Source of the DNA: Sulfitobacter sp. SK011
GTDB lineage: Bacteria > Pseudomonadota > Alphaproteobacteria > Rhodobacterales > Rhodobacteraceae
Direction: 5' to 3'
Assembly (NCBI RefSeq): GCF_003352065.1
Contig: NZ_CP025803.1
Coordinates: 682,001-746,000 of the forward strand
Length of the DNA stretch: 64,000 bases
Of this stretch, positions 1 to 9,648 are shown in pieces. Under the pieces are notes generated by a model, which did no database searches, was not told where the DNA came from, and saw only the letters and a list, made by a program, of their open reading frames with translations. The stretch's first letter is position 1, and each line of letters begins with the position of its first letter. A program made the position numbers and the translations under genes.

Positions 1-1
1 G

Positions 2-448
2 CTGTTGCTAACCGCGATGGGCGATGTCGAGGATCGGATCGCTGGGCTGAACGCGGGTGCGGATGACTATCTGCTCAAACCCTTTTCTTTTGGCGAATTA
101 TCCGCACGGGTGGCGGCGCTTGCGCGCCGACCGCAAGCTTTGGAACAACAAACAACGCTTTGCGCACGCGACCTTACGATGAACCTGATCACCCGCAAAG
201 TGACACGCGGGAACGTTGAAATCGATCTGTTGCCCCGAGAATTCCAATTGCTGGAACATTTGCTGCGGCGAAAGGGCAGGGTGCAGACCCGTACGATGCT
301 GCTTGAATCGGTCTGGGACCTCAGTTTTGATCCAATGACGAATGTGGTTGAAACGCACATCAGCCGGTTGCGCGCCAAGGTGGACAAACCGTTCGAGACA
401 GAACTGATCCAGACCGTGCGCGGTGCGGGATACAGGATAATCGGATGA
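2..448 (+). CDS. Two-component response regulator, OmpR/PhoB type (5' end cut by window)
   Basis: This is the C-terminal part of a DNA-binding response regulator. The reading frame is open at the window edge, so the phospho-acceptor aspartate lies outside. The visible receiver part has the LTA strand end with its conserved threonine and the LKPF lysine loop. A winged-helix effector domain follows, with LPREFQLLEHLL, the THISRLRAKV recognition region and the VRGAGYRI wing. The stop overlaps the start of the sensor kinase by four bases (ATGA), so the two form a cotranscribed pair. The signal is not known. The bd oxidase operon just downstream is one possible target, by position only. Confidence 0.93.
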   Translation: MLLTAMGDVEDRIAGLNAGADDYLLKPFSFGELSARVAALARRPQALEQQTTLCARDLTMNLITRKVTRGNVEIDLLPREFQLLEHLLRRKGRVQTRTMLLESVWDLSFDPMTNVVETHISRLRAKVDKPFETELIQTVRGAGYRIIG

Positions 449-1788
449 ACGCGCGGCTGTCCCAGCTATGGCGGTCAATGCCGTTGCGGCTGGCGGTTCT
501 GATGGTGGGCTTGTTTTCAGCGGTCAGTCTGCTGAGCCTAGCGGCCAGCTATGCCGTTACCCAATCCTCGTTCGAACAGGCCATCCGCGCCGATCTCGCA
601 CAGGATCTGGCCGGCTTCCGGGCCGCTCCAAATGCCCGCGCCGTGGCGCTTTTGGTCAAGGCGGAATCGCGCGAAACTGACCCCAACCGTCTGATACTGA
701 GCTATGTGTCGCCCAGCGGCCAGATTTACGGCAACGGTGCCATCGCGCGCGATGACGAAGGTTTCCACATCATATCATTGGATGCAGATAGGGCCGAATA
801 TGACGGTGCCTATCTGACCCTCACCGAACCGCTTTTTGGTGGATTGCTGACCATCGCACGCAGCCGCGCCGAGATTGCAGCACTTGGCGATGTATTTGTG
901 AATATATTGCTGATCTCCCTTTTGCCTACAGTGCTGATTGCGCTTTCCGGCGGTCTGATCCTCGCGCGGCGCTCAAAGCGGCACGTTGAGGTCGTGGGCC
1001 GTGCGCTTGACGATATGACCTCCGGCAACCTTAGCGCGCGTGTCGAAATCGGGCCGCGCTGGTCCGACGACCTGAGACAAATCGGCGGCAAGCTGAACGA
1101 GATGGCAGGCGCGCAGGAGACCTCTGTTGCAGCGCTCAAACAAGTGTCTTTAGATATCGCTCACGACCTGAAAACCCCGATCCAGCGGGTATCTGTGCAC
1201 CTCGACGCATTGGCCCATATCACCAAGGACGGCTCGGATCAGGCCGCTTTGGTCGACAAGGCTCAGGAAGAATTGGATGGTATCGCGTCGGTCTTTCAGT
1301 CCCTTTTACAGCTTGCCCAAGTCGAAGCAGGATCACCCAAAGCGCGCTTTACACCGGTTGATTTGACCGCCTTATGCCGAACGATAGTCGAGGTGTTTGA
1401 GCCTGCAGCCGTCGAACATGGGCAAATATTGCAAAGCGATTTGGCCGAGGAGTCCCTGATTGTGACCGGTGATCGGGCGCTCTTGGGGCAAATGCTTTCT
1501 AATTTGCTGGAAAACGCAATGCGCCACACGCCGCGCGACACCACCATTACGGTCGCTCTGGACCGACATAAAGGGCGTCCACGCCTCCGCGTCACGGATA
1601 CAGGACCGGGCATTCCGCTGGATGAAAGAGACAAGGCAGTGCGTCGGCTTTACCGTCTGGATCGCAGCAGGCACACGCCGGGCAATGGACTGGGCCTAAG
1701 CTTGGTCGATGCAGTGGCAAAGCTGCACGGCGCAGAATTTGAACTGGGCGAAAATGCGCCGGGGCTAAGCGCGATTATTCTCTTCTAG
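445..1788 (+). CDS. Sensor histidine kinase with HAMP domain
   Basis: This membrane kinase of 447 residues is the partner of the preceding regulator. There is one transmembrane segment near residues 12-33, a periplasmic sensor stretch of about 115 residues with no recognised fold, and a second membrane segment near 152-173. A HAMP linker follows, then a HisKA dimerisation helix with the phospho-acceptor His240 in DIAHDLKTP. The HATPase domain shows an N-box (LLENAMRH, from about 353), DTGPGIP and GNGLGLSL. The layout resembles the QseC/TctE group of OmpR-linked kinases. The start overlaps the regulator stop, which fits translational coupling. Confidence 0.93.
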   Translation: MNARLSQLWRSMPLRLAVLMVGLFSAVSLLSLAASYAVTQSSFEQAIRADLAQDLAGFRAAPNARAVALLVKAESRETDPNRLILSYVSPSGQIYGNGAIARDDEGFHIISLDADRAEYDGAYLTLTEPLFGGLLTIARSRAEIAALGDVFVNILLISLLPTVLIALSGGLILARRSKRHVEVVGRALDDMTSGNLSARVEIGPRWSDDLRQIGGKLNEMAGAQETSVAALKQVSLDIAHDLKTPIQRVSVHLDALAHITKDGSDQAALVDKAQEELDGIASVFQSLLQLAQVEAGSPKARFTPVDLTALCRTIVEVFEPAAVEHGQILQSDLAEESLIVTGDRALLGQMLSNLLENAMRHTPRDTTITVALDRHKGRPRLRVTDTGPGIPLDERDKAVRRLYRLDRSRHTPGNGLGLSLVDAVAKLHGAEFELGENAPGLSAIILF

Positions 1789-1870
1789 GTGTACGTGCGG
1801 CGTTATGCGCCTGTGCGCCCGGCGATGACGCACCATATTATACGCCAAATTAAGGTGCGAGGATTTCACC

Positions 1871-3280
1871 ATGTTTGATGGGTTCACCGCTGAGACATTG
1901 GCCCGGATGCAATTTGCATTCACCATATCGTTTCACATTATCTTCCCGGCATTTTCGATCGGGCTAGCCAGTTTCCTGGCCGTTCTGAATGCACGCTGGT
2001 TATGGACCGGTGATGATACGTTCCGCGTATTATTCGATTACTGGAAGAAAATATTTGCGGTGGCTTTTGGCATGGGCGTCGTGTCGGGCATTGTCATGTC
2101 ATATCAATTTGGCACCAACTGGTCCGTTTTTTCGGACAAGGCGGGGCCAGTTTTGGGGCCATTGATGGCCTATGAGGTTCTTTCGGCGTTCTTTCTGGAA
2201 GCCGGGTTTCTTGGCATCATGCTTTTTGGTCGCAAGCGCGTGGGCAACGGCTTGCATATGTTTGCCACAGGCATGGTCGCTTTTGGGACGCTGGTGTCGG
2301 CCACCTGGATATTGTCGGTAAATTCTTGGATGCAGACCCCTGCCGGTTTCGGGATGAATGACGTAGGCCAGTTTATCCCTCTCGATTGGTGGCAGATCGT
2401 GTTTAATCCGTCGTTTCCCTACCGGTTGGTGCATATGGTGTTGGCGGCGTTTTTGACCACCGCTTTGGTGGTGGGGGCCGTGGGTGCGCTGCATCTGCTG
2501 CGCGACCGGTCTGACAACCCCAGCCGCCGGATGTTTTCGATGGCAATGTGGATGCTCGTACTGGTCACGCCATTGCAAATTCTCGCGGGCGATTTTCACG
2601 GGCTGAATACGTTGGAACATCAACCAGCCAAGGTGATGGCGATGGAAGGCCACTACGACAGCCACGAAGATGGCGCGCCGCTGATCTTGTTCGGCATCCC
2701 GAATGCGGCAGAAAAACGGATCGATTATTCAGTTGAAATACCCAAGCTGTCCTCGCTGATCCTCAAGCATGATCTGAACGCGCCGTTGGCCGGATTGGAC
2801 ACAATCCCAGACGAGGATGAACCGCCTGTCGCGATTGTCTTTTTCTCATTTCGCGTGATGATTGGCCTTGGTTTTGCGATGTTGGGTCTTGGCCTGTGGG
2901 GGCTCTGGGCGCGCATGCGCGGGCGTCTCTTTGACGCGCCAATGCTGCACCGTGCGGCGATCGTGATGGGGCCGACCGGGTTTATCGCGGTCCTCGCGGG
3001 CTGGATCACCACCGAGGTGGGGCGGCAACCGTATACGGTTTATGGCCTGCTGCGCACCTCTGACAGTCTGGCACCAGTGGCGGCCCCGGCGGTGGCTGCG
3101 TCCCTTGTCGCGTTCATTGTCGTCTATTTCTTTGTTTTTGGGGCAGGGACTTTCTACATCCTGCGGATGATGGGCCAGTCGGTCAAAGTGGTCAGCGCGC
3201 AGCCGTTGCGAGATGACGCGCCCACACGCACAGCAGGCACCACCCCGATGGCGCAGAGCCAGGCAAAAGGAGACACCTGA
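1871..3280 (+). CDS. cydA: Cytochrome bd-type quinol oxidase subunit I (short Q-loop, cyanide-insensitive type)
   Basis: This is the haem-bearing subunit of a bd-type terminal oxidase, an inner-membrane enzyme that oxidises ubiquinol and reduces oxygen to water without pumping protons. At 469 residues it has the size of the short-Q-loop CioA group rather than E. coli CydA. His22 in TISFHIIFP is the conserved N-terminal haem ligand. GRQPYTVYG, near residue 383, is the family signature, and many hydrophobic helices are present. It heads an operon with cydB and a tiny third gene. A TATTAT box about 24 bases before the start could be a -10 element. I saw no FNR box in the short upstream gap. Members are annotated cydA or cioA. 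Confidence 0.95.
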   Translation: MFDGFTAETLARMQFAFTISFHIIFPAFSIGLASFLAVLNARWLWTGDDTFRVLFDYWKKIFAVAFGMGVVSGIVMSYQFGTNWSVFSDKAGPVLGPLMAYEVLSAFFLEAGFLGIMLFGRKRVGNGLHMFATGMVAFGTLVSATWILSVNSWMQTPAGFGMNDVGQFIPLDWWQIVFNPSFPYRLVHMVLAAFLTTALVVGAVGALHLLRDRSDNPSRRMFSMAMWMLVLVTPLQILAGDFHGLNTLEHQPAKVMAMEGHYDSHEDGAPLILFGIPNAAEKRIDYSVEIPKLSSLILKHDLNAPLAGLDTIPDEDEPPVAIVFFSFRVMIGLGFAMLGLGLWGLWARMRGRLFDAPMLHRAAIVMGPTGFIAVLAGWITTEVGRQPYTVYGLLRTSDSLAPVAAPAVAASLVAFIVVYFFVFGAGTFYILRMMGQSVKVVSAQPLRDDAPTRTAGTTPMAQSQAKGDT

Positions 3281-3281
3281 T

Positions 3282-4289
3282 ATGTTTGGATTGGAACTAT
3301 CGTTCATCTGGGCAGGGATTATCGCGCTCGCTGTGCTGATCTATGTCATTCTGGATGGCTTCGACCTTGGCGTCGGGTTGCTGTTTCCTCTGACCAAGGA
3401 CGAAGGCGAACGCAATGTGATGATGAATTCCGTGGCCCCGATCTGGGATGGCAATGAAACGTGGCTGGTGCTGGGGGGTGGCGGGCTTTTTGCCGTGTTC
3501 CCCTTGGCCTATGCCGTCATCATGCCCGCGCTTTATATTCCGATCACACTGATGTTGCTTGGGCTGGTGTTTCGCGGTGTGGCGTTTGAATACCGTTGGC
3601 GCACCAAGCGTTTCAAGCCGTTTTGGGACATGGCATTTTTTGGCGGATCGCTAACCGCAGCAATGTGTCAGGGCATTGCGCTGGGTGCACTGGTGCAAGG
3701 GATCGAGATTGAAGGCCGCGCTTATGCCGGGGGCTGGTGGGATTGGCTGAGCCCGTTTTCCGTGCTGACCGGGGTGGCGGTCACCGTTGGCTATGCGCTG
3801 CTTGGCGCGACCTGGCTGAACATGAAACTGGTGGGGCGCATCCAGGAACACATGCGCGGACTTGTCTGGCCTCTGGCAATTGCGACGCTGGTGTTTATGG
3901 CGCTGGTCAGCCTTTGGACGCCCTTCCAGAATGAAGAGTTCTTTGGCCGCTGGTTCGCTTGGCCGACTGCCGCGTTTAGCGTTTTGGTGCCAGTGTTGGT
4001 TGGCTTGGCAGTACTGGGGCTATTTCAAGGGATACGCACGGGCCGCGAGATACGTCCTTTTTTGTGCGCTCTTTCGCTTTTCGTCCTCGGATTTGTCGGG
4101 ATCGGGATCAGCTTTTATCCCCATATCGTCCCCCCGAGCCTCACGATTGCCGAGGCCGCAGCGCCAGACAGTTCATTGGCCTTTGCGCTGGTTGGCACCC
4201 TGGTCCTGTTGCCAATGATTCTGGGTTACACTGCCTATGCCTATTGGGTATTTCGCGGCAAGGTTGACCCCGATGAGGGCTATCATTGA
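3282..4289 (+). CDS. cydB: Cytochrome bd-type quinol oxidase subunit II
   Basis: This 335-residue integral membrane partner of CydA has the family hallmarks YVILDGFDLGVG near the N-terminus and PIWDGNETWLV. I chose the ATG at 3282, which is preceded by a purine-rich AAAGGAGA about ten bases upstream. The frame is open further upstream, but only within cydA. The start lies one base after the cydA stop and the stop overlaps the next small gene, so all three are translationally linked. The family forms a heterodimer with CydA in the inner membrane. Confidence 0.95.
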   Translation: MFGLELSFIWAGIIALAVLIYVILDGFDLGVGLLFPLTKDEGERNVMMNSVAPIWDGNETWLVLGGGGLFAVFPLAYAVIMPALYIPITLMLLGLVFRGVAFEYRWRTKRFKPFWDMAFFGGSLTAAMCQGIALGALVQGIEIEGRAYAGGWWDWLSPFSVLTGVAVTVGYALLGATWLNMKLVGRIQEHMRGLVWPLAIATLVFMALVSLWTPFQNEEFFGRWFAWPTAAFSVLVPVLVGLAVLGLFQGIRTGREIRPFLCALSLFVLGFVGIGISFYPHIVPPSLTIAEAAAPDSSLAFALVGTLVLLPMILGYTAYAYWVFRGKVDPDEGYH

Positions 4290-4399
4290 TGCCGCCCTGG
4301 GTCAGGCGCGTTGGCTGGTTTGTGTTGATCTGGGTGGCATCGGTGCTGGTGCTGGCCGGTGTTGCCTACGGCATTCGGATGGTGATTTTCGCAGGCTAG
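4289..4399 (+). CDS. Small bd-oxidase-associated membrane protein (CydX-like, DUF2474-type)
   Basis: This 36-residue ORF begins in the cydB stop (TGATG overlap). It starts MPPWVRRVGWFVLIW, continues as a single hydrophobic helix and ends with a short basic and hydrophobic tail. Short single-helix peptides encoded directly after cydB, such as CydX and the DUF2474 group beside cioAB, are known or suspected accessory subunits that stabilise the oxidase haems. Position, size, tryptophan-rich start and TGATG coupling support this. The family assignment is from pattern memory, without an alignment. Confidence 0.8.
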   Translation: MPPWVRRVGWFVLIWVASVLVLAGVAYGIRMVIFAG

Positions 4400-4477
4400 G
4401 TGACGTGACGATCATCCTCTTGCCAATGTTCCACCCACTGGCCACTCTGCACCAAATTCAAACGAGGGAGCCGCCTG

Positions 4478-5446
4478 ATGCGTGCCATGCAAGTCACCGC
4501 CTATGATCAGCCATTGTCGATGCAGGTATTGCAGATGCCTGTCCCTGAAAAAGGTCAGGTGTTGGTTCAGATTGACACTTGCGGGTTGAACTTTGGCGAC
4601 CTGCTGATCATCAAAGGGACGTATCAGGAAAAGCCACCCTTGCCGTTCACCCTTGGGATGGAGCTTGCGGGAACAATCACTGCGCTTGGCGACGGTGTGG
4701 ATCATTTAAAAGTGGGTCAACGTATAGCGGCCTACACCGGCTTCAACGGGCTTGCAGAATATGCTGCAATCCCTGCCGATGTTTGTGTCCCCATCCCGGA
4801 TGAGATGAATGCAGTCGATGCCGCCGCATTCCTGATCGCCTATGGCACCAGCCATGTGGGGCTGGCCTATAAGGCGCGCTTGCAACCGGGTGAACGGTTG
4901 TTGGTTTTGGGTGCCTCTGGTGGGATTGGATTAACCGCTGTCGAGTTGGGCAAACTGATGGGTGCCGAAGTGATCGCCTGCGCGCGCGGTGCGGACAAAC
5001 TTGAGGTCTGCAAAGCGGCCGGGGCCGACCATCTGATCAATTCAAAGACGGACGACATCCGCGAAATAGTCAAGGCGCTGGGCGGGGCAGATGTGGTTTA
5101 TGACCCCGTCGGTGGCGATCAATTCAAAGCGGCGATGCGGGCCTGTAACCCCGAGGCGCGGTTGATCCCGCTTGGTTTTGCCTCTGGTGACGTGCCGCAA
5201 ATCCCGGCAAACATCCTGCTGGTCAAGAACCTGACAGTGCTAGGATTTTACTGGGGTGCATATGCCCGGATCAAACCGTCGGTATTGACCGACAGTTTCA
5301 AGGAACTGACCCGATGGTATGTTCAGGGCAAGCTGAAACCGCATGTCAGTCATGTTCTGCCATTGGATCAGGCCAACGAGGCGCTGGAGCTGTTGCGTAC
5401 CCGCAAGGCGACCGGAAAGGTGGTCGTGCAGGTGACATCGAAATAG
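4478..5446 (+). CDS. NADPH:quinone oxidoreductase, zinc-free MDR family
   Basis: This soluble medium-chain dehydrogenase/reductase has 322 residues. The GroES-like N-terminal domain has CGLNFGDLLIIKG in place of zinc ligands. The Rossmann domain carries the nucleotide loop GASGGIGLTAVELGK near residue 144. The C-terminus ATGKVVVQV is typical of the quinone reductase/crotonyl-CoA reductase-like branch. It probably reduces quinones or enals with NADPH; the substrate cannot be read from sequence. It stands about 80 bases behind the bd oxidase operon and may be transcribed separately. The gene on the other strand begins its stop codon at the very next base. Confidence 0.88.
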   Translation: MRAMQVTAYDQPLSMQVLQMPVPEKGQVLVQIDTCGLNFGDLLIIKGTYQEKPPLPFTLGMELAGTITALGDGVDHLKVGQRIAAYTGFNGLAEYAAIPADVCVPIPDEMNAVDAAAFLIAYGTSHVGLAYKARLQPGERLLVLGASGGIGLTAVELGKLMGAEVIACARGADKLEVCKAAGADHLINSKTDDIREIVKALGGADVVYDPVGGDQFKAAMRACNPEARLIPLGFASGDVPQIPANILLVKNLTVLGFYWGAYARIKPSVLTDSFKELTRWYVQGKLKPHVSHVLPLDQANEALELLRTRKATGKVVVQVTSK

Positions 5447-6424
5447 CTATCGTCGCCCGCCTTGGGCCCGAGTGATGTTGCGGGCTTTTTGCCGTTCGCG
5501 CAGGAATACAAAAAGGCCCGACCCAAGGATAAGTGCGATGCCCACCCAGACTTCCCAAGATGGCAGGTCGCCAAAGATCACAAAGCCCCAAAAGACAGCC
5601 AAAGGCAGCCCGACATATTCAAACGGGGCCACGGTGGCCGCATCTGCCATGCGGTAGGCCTGGCTTAAACAATACCCAATGATGGCGGCGTTCAACCCAA
5701 GCCCCCAAAAAACCCAGCCATCACCCGGGGCGGGCCAGACCCAAGCGCGCAGCAGGAATTGCATGGATGCCATGGACGTTTCGTCAACAAACCGACCGTC
5801 GCCCGCAACCAGATAAAATGCGACCGAAACGACAATGAACACCGCCTGAATATAGAGTGACAGCACCGATGCTTTGGCAGTGACGCCGAGTTTGCGGGTC
5901 ATCAACTGGTTGAGCGCATAAGTGACTGCGGCCAAGACCGGCAACAACAGCACCAACCGCGAGGCGTGCAGGGTTTCATCGCCTGCCCAGGGGCGCTGCA
6001 TGATGACCACACCGACAAAACCGACAGCCACCGCGCTCAGACGCATGACGCCGACTTTTTCACCCAGGATCGGGATGGACAGCAGCGTGATAAAGAGAGG
6101 TGCCGCAAAGAACAGCGCGGTCGCTTCGGCCAGTGGCAGTGCTGCAAGCGCTAGGAAAAACGCCATGTTGGCGATCACAACCAGAACCCCACGCAGAACA
6201 TGCAAACCGGGATGTTTGGTCCTGAGCAGATGCCAGCCACCTTCGAGCTTGACCAAACCAAGGCTAATGATGATCCCGATTGCAGAGCGTGCAAACACGA
6301 TCTGATGCAAAGGATACCCGCCCGACAGCTGTTTAATCAGCATGTCATTGATGGAGATCGCACCGACCCCGATAAGGACAAACAAGATTGCCAATCCGGC
6401 GCGGTTCTGCGGGGCGGTGTTCAT
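5447..6424 (-). CDS. DMT-superfamily transporter (EamA type)
   Basis: This inner-membrane exporter-like protein of 325 residues has about ten hydrophobic helices arranged as two EamA repeats. Typical pieces are LPLAEATALFFAAPLF and APFEYVGLPLAVFWGF. Family members export amino acids, purines or other metabolites; nothing here fixes the substrate. The short basic C-terminus is cytoplasmic. It converges end to end with the quinone oxidoreductase gene, with no spacer and no visible terminator, so the two messages may run into each other. Confidence 0.9.
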   Translation of the reverse strand: MNTAPQNRAGLAILFVLIGVGAISINDMLIKQLSGGYPLHQIVFARSAIGIIISLGLVKLEGGWHLLRTKHPGLHVLRGVLVVIANMAFFLALAALPLAEATALFFAAPLFITLLSIPILGEKVGVMRLSAVAVGFVGVVIMQRPWAGDETLHASRLVLLLPVLAAVTYALNQLMTRKLGVTAKASVLSLYIQAVFIVVSVAFYLVAGDGRFVDETSMASMQFLLRAWVWPAPGDGWVFWGLGLNAAIIGYCLSQAYRMADAATVAPFEYVGLPLAVFWGFVIFGDLPSWEVWVGIALILGSGLFVFLRERQKARNITRAQGGRR

Positions 6425-6529
6425 GGTCCAGACCTATCAAGCTTGGCTGCATAGTCCAGCGCCTTTGGTGTTGGCGCGCGCTTTGATTCTCGGCTAGGTT
6501 CAAACCCGAAAGCCAAAGGAGCCACCCCG

Positions 6530-7045
6530 ATGCAGATGTCAGACACCCGCCAGATCGCAGTTCCGCCATCCGCCGTCTATGCCGCATTGCTGGATCCGGA
6601 CATGTTGCAAAAATGTGTGCCGGGCGCACAGGATGTGACGGGGTCCGTCGAAGACGGCTACGAGGCGACTGTCGTGCAAAAGGTTGGGCCGGTTAAGGCC
6701 ACGTTCAAAGGTCAGGTCACGCTGAGTGATCTGGTGCCGGATCAATCATTGACCATCACAGGCGAAGGGAAAGGTGGGGCTGCTGGCTTTGCCAAAGGCG
6801 GTGCCGAGGTCCGGTTGTCAGCCAAGGATGGTGGCACTGAGCTAAGTTATGACGTTGAGGCCAAGGTGGGTGGCAAGCTGGCACAACTTGGCAGTCGGAT
6901 TATTGACGGCTTTGCCAAAAAGATGGCCGATCAGTTCTTTAACAACCTTCAGGAATCACTTGAAGGCCCGACCGAGGACACAGCCGAAAACGACGCCACA
7001 GAGGGCCCTGCCAAAAAAGGTTGGTTCGGAAGGTCCAAAGACTGA
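6530..7045 (+). CDS. CoxG-like SRPBCC family protein
   Basis: This protein of 171 residues belongs to the START/SRPBCC ligand-binding fold and resembles CoxG, the membrane-anchoring subunit G of CO dehydrogenase clusters. Evidence is the N-terminal pattern [17 protein letters not shown], the [11 protein letters not shown] strand and the acidic, variable tail. No coxMSL genes are nearby, so a role in CO oxidation is not supported. A stand-alone lipid or quinone-binding role is possible but is inference. An AAGGAG site precedes the ATG. It is followed after 61 bases by an ABC exporter operon. Confidence 0.82.
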   Translation: MQMSDTRQIAVPPSAVYAALLDPDMLQKCVPGAQDVTGSVEDGYEATVVQKVGPVKATFKGQVTLSDLVPDQSLTITGEGKGGAAGFAKGGAEVRLSAKDGGTELSYDVEAKVGGKLAQLGSRIIDGFAKKMADQFFNNLQESLEGPTEDTAENDATEGPAKKGWFGRSKD

Positions 7046-7106
7046 ACCGGTCTGTTCACTTGTGATTTTCCGGTTTAGGTTGCCGCGACATTTAGCGGAG
7101 AGCCCC

Positions 7107-8036
7107 ATGCCGACCATTGTGGACATCAAGAACCTGCGTAAATCCTATGACGGTGGCTTTGAGGCGCTCAAAGGCGTTGATCTGGAAATACACGAAGGAG
7201 AGATTCTGGCGCTGCTCGGCCCGAACGGCGCGGGTAAGACCACGTTGATTTCCACCATATGCGGGATCACAACGCCGACGGACGGCACCGTGACTGTTGG
7301 GGGCCATGACATCATCACCGGATACCGCGCTGCCCGTTCGATGATCGGGCTGGTGCCGCAGGAAATTAATCTGGAACCCTTTGAAAAAGTGATCAACACG
7401 GTTCGCTTTTCGCGCGGGTTGTTTGGCAAACCAAAGGACGATGCCGCGCTTGAACGAATTCTGCGCCAATTGTCATTGTGGGACAAGAAAGACAGCCAGA
7501 TCAGGGCGCTCTCTGGCGGGATGAAACGGCGGGTTTTGATTGCCAAGGCGCTGGCGCATGACCCACGGGTGTTGTTTCTGGATGAACCCACCGCTGGTGT
7601 TGACGTTGAGCTGCGCAAAGACATGTGGGAAATTGTGGCAGACCTGAAGGCTGATGGCGTGACCATCATTCTGACCACACATTACATCGAAGAAGCGGAG
7701 GCGATTGCCGATCGTGTCGGTGTGATTGCACATGGCGCACTGTTGCTAATTGAAGACAAGGCCAAGCTGATGGCGCGAATGGGCAAGAAGCAACTGGAAG
7801 TACAATTGAGCAAACCAATCAAGGCGCTGCCAAAGGCGCTGCAATCGGACGCACTGACGCTTTCTGAGGACGGCACCACACTGATCTACACCTATGACAC
7901 GAGGGCGGAACGGACAGGCATCACCAAGCTGTTGGCCGACGTTTCAAAGGCTGGTCTGGTACTGACGGATGTGATGACCCGGCAAAGCAGCCTCGAAGAT
8001 ATCTTTGTCGATTTGGTTCAGGAGGATGCGGCATGA
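7107..8036 (+). CDS. ABC transporter ATP-binding protein (ABC-2 exporter)
   Basis: This cytoplasmic ATPase of 309 residues has Walker [10 protein letters not shown], signature LSGGMKRR, Walker [13 protein letters not shown] and the switch His in [10 protein letters not shown]. The C-terminal extension of roughly 90 residues is usual for DrrA/CcmA-like exporters. I chose the ATG at 7107 ([14 protein letters not shown]) because the domain starts there; the upstream open frame lies in the preceding gene. The stop overlaps the permease start by four bases. The cargo is unknown. In many proteobacteria this kind of pair is annotated as a multidrug exporter. Confidence 0.93.
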   Translation: MPTIVDIKNLRKSYDGGFEALKGVDLEIHEGEILALLGPNGAGKTTLISTICGITTPTDGTVTVGGHDIITGYRAARSMIGLVPQEINLEPFEKVINTVRFSRGLFGKPKDDAALERILRQLSLWDKKDSQIRALSGGMKRRVLIAKALAHDPRVLFLDEPTAGVDVELRKDMWEIVADLKADGVTIILTTHYIEEAEAIADRVGVIAHGALLLIEDKAKLMARMGKKQLEVQLSKPIKALPKALQSDALTLSEDGTTLIYTYDTRAERTGITKLLADVSKAGLVLTDVMTRQSSLEDIFVDLVQEDAA

Positions 8037-8794
8037 ACTGGACGGCGATCAGTTCCATTTACGCCTTTGAAATGGCACGGTTTTTCCGCACCATCGCGCA
8101 AAGCATCATCTCGCCCGTACTGTCCACATCGCTTTATTTCGTGGTCTTTGGTGCGGCCATCGGCAGCCGCATCCAAGAGGTTGAGGGTGTCAGCTATGGT
8201 GCGTTCATCGTACCGGGTCTGATCATGCTCAGCGTGATCACCCAGGCGATATCAAACGCGTCATTTGGCATCTATTTCCCGAAATTCATCGGTACGATTT
8301 TTGAATTGCTCTCTGCACCGATCAACTTTTTCGAGATCGTGATCGGCTATGTCGGGGCGGCGGCGACCAAGGCGTTGTTCATTGGGGTGATCATCCTGAT
8401 CACTGCGTTTTTCTTTGTCGATATTTCAATTGCACATCCCTTTGCGATGGTCGCGTTTCTGGTTCTCACCTGTATCAGCTTTGCTTTGATGGGATTTATT
8501 ATCGGTATTTGGGCCGGCAGCTTTGAACAGCTGCAGTTGGTACCGCTTTTGATCGTCACACCGCTCGTCTTTCTTGGCGGGTCGTTTTACTCCATCTCGA
8601 TGCTGCCGCCTGTCTGGCAGGTCATTTCGCATTTTAACCCGGTGGTGTATCTGATTTCAGGATTCCGCTGGGCTTTCTTTGGGTCGGCAGATGTGCCAAT
8701 TCTAGCCAGTTTGCTGGCGATTGGCCTGTTTACCGGGCTGTGCATGGCGGTGATCTGGTGGATTTTCCACACCGGTTGGCGGATACGGCAATAA
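8033..8794 (+). CDS. ABC-2 type transporter permease
   Basis: This inner-membrane protein of 253 residues has about six hydrophobic helices and is the partner of the preceding ATPase. Typical ABC-2 permease features are the amphipathic N-terminus before the first helix, [14 protein letters not shown] and the late [16 protein letters not shown] segment. The start lies in the ATPase stop (ATGA), so synthesis of the two is coupled. The substrate is unassigned. Confidence 0.93.
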   Translation: MNWTAISSIYAFEMARFFRTIAQSIISPVLSTSLYFVVFGAAIGSRIQEVEGVSYGAFIVPGLIMLSVITQAISNASFGIYFPKFIGTIFELLSAPINFFEIVIGYVGAAATKALFIGVIILITAFFFVDISIAHPFAMVAFLVLTCISFALMGFIIGIWAGSFEQLQLVPLLIVTPLVFLGGSFYSISMLPPVWQVISHFNPVVYLISGFRWAFFGSADVPILASLLAIGLFTGLCMAVIWWIFHTGWRIRQ

Positions 8795-8847
8795 ACCTTT
8801 GGGAACTTGGCTTGTTTGCCTGTGTCTAGCGCTCTACATGGGTTGGT

Positions 8848-9645
8848 ATGAAACGCTGGATCCCTTTCCTGAAATCTGAACCCACCGTTGCCGTGGTCCG
8901 CCTCTCGGGTGTGATCGGGCCTCAAAGTCGGTCAGCATTGAACGACGCCACTCTTGCACCGGTGCTTGAAAAAGCATTTGGAAAGGGAAAACCTGTTGCT
9001 GTGGCGCTTGAGATAAACTCGCCCGGCGGCAGCCCTGTGCAATCGTCCTTGATCGGGGCACAGATCAGGCGGCTGGCGACCGAAAAGAACATTCCAGTGA
9101 TCGCTTTTGTCGAAGATGTGGCCGCATCTGGCGGTTATTGGTTGGCGGCAGCAGCAGACGAGATCTATGCAGACCCAAGTTCAGTTGTCGGATCGATCGG
9201 TGTGATTTCGGCATCGTTTGGCGCACATGAGTTCATCAAGGATCATGGGGTGGAGCGGCGGGTTCATACGGCCGGAAAATCGAAATCCATGCTCGACCCG
9301 TTCCGCCCCGAACAGCCTGAAGATGTGGCACGCCTTAAGACGTTGCTCGAAGACATTCATGAGAATTTCATCGACCACGTCAAAGCCCGCCGTGATGGCA
9401 AGCTTACCGACGCGCAGGACCTGTTCACGGGTGAAATTTGGCTGGCCAAACGCGCGACCGAGCTGGGCTTGATTGATGGCATCGGACATCTGCAGCCTTT
9501 GTTGAAAGAACGCTTTGGCGAGAAGGTAAAATTGCGGCGCTATGGCGCAAAGAAAGGTCTGTTGTCGCGTTTCGGCGTGCAACTGGTCCATGACGCGGTG
9601 CACGGCATCGAGGAACGCGCAGCCTTTGCGCGCTTTGGCCTTTAA
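8848..9645 (+). CDS. S49 family signal-peptide-peptidase-like protease (SohB/SppA type)
   Basis: This serine protease has 265 residues, about the length of one SppA half. The fold is seen from VAVALEINSPGGSPVQS, the nucleophile loop AASGGYWLAAAADEIYA with its serine, and the general-base lysine region GKSKSMLDPF. Known members cut cleaved signal peptides or membrane-protein remnants with a Ser-Lys dyad. No clear signal peptide or membrane helix is visible at the N-terminus, so it may act at the inner face of the membrane, as proposed for similar short members. It is followed four bases later by a small zinc-ribbon gene. Confidence 0.9.
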   Translation: MKRWIPFLKSEPTVAVVRLSGVIGPQSRSALNDATLAPVLEKAFGKGKPVAVALEINSPGGSPVQSSLIGAQIRRLATEKNIPVIAFVEDVAASGGYWLAAAADEIYADPSSVVGSIGVISASFGAHEFIKDHGVERRVHTAGKSKSMLDPFRPEQPEDVARLKTLLEDIHENFIDHVKARRDGKLTDAQDLFTGEIWLAKRATELGLIDGIGHLQPLLKERFGEKVKLRRYGAKKGLLSRFGVQLVHDAVHGIEERAAFARFGL

Positions 9646-9648
9646 TTC

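Noticed and set aside
1789..1870. Possible FNR or RegA control site before cydA
   Set aside because: No FNR palindrome or other convincing operator is present in the 82 bases.
6849..7106. N-terminal extension of the ABC ATPase frame
   Set aside because: It lies in another frame of the CoxG-like gene; the ATPase domain starts at 7107.
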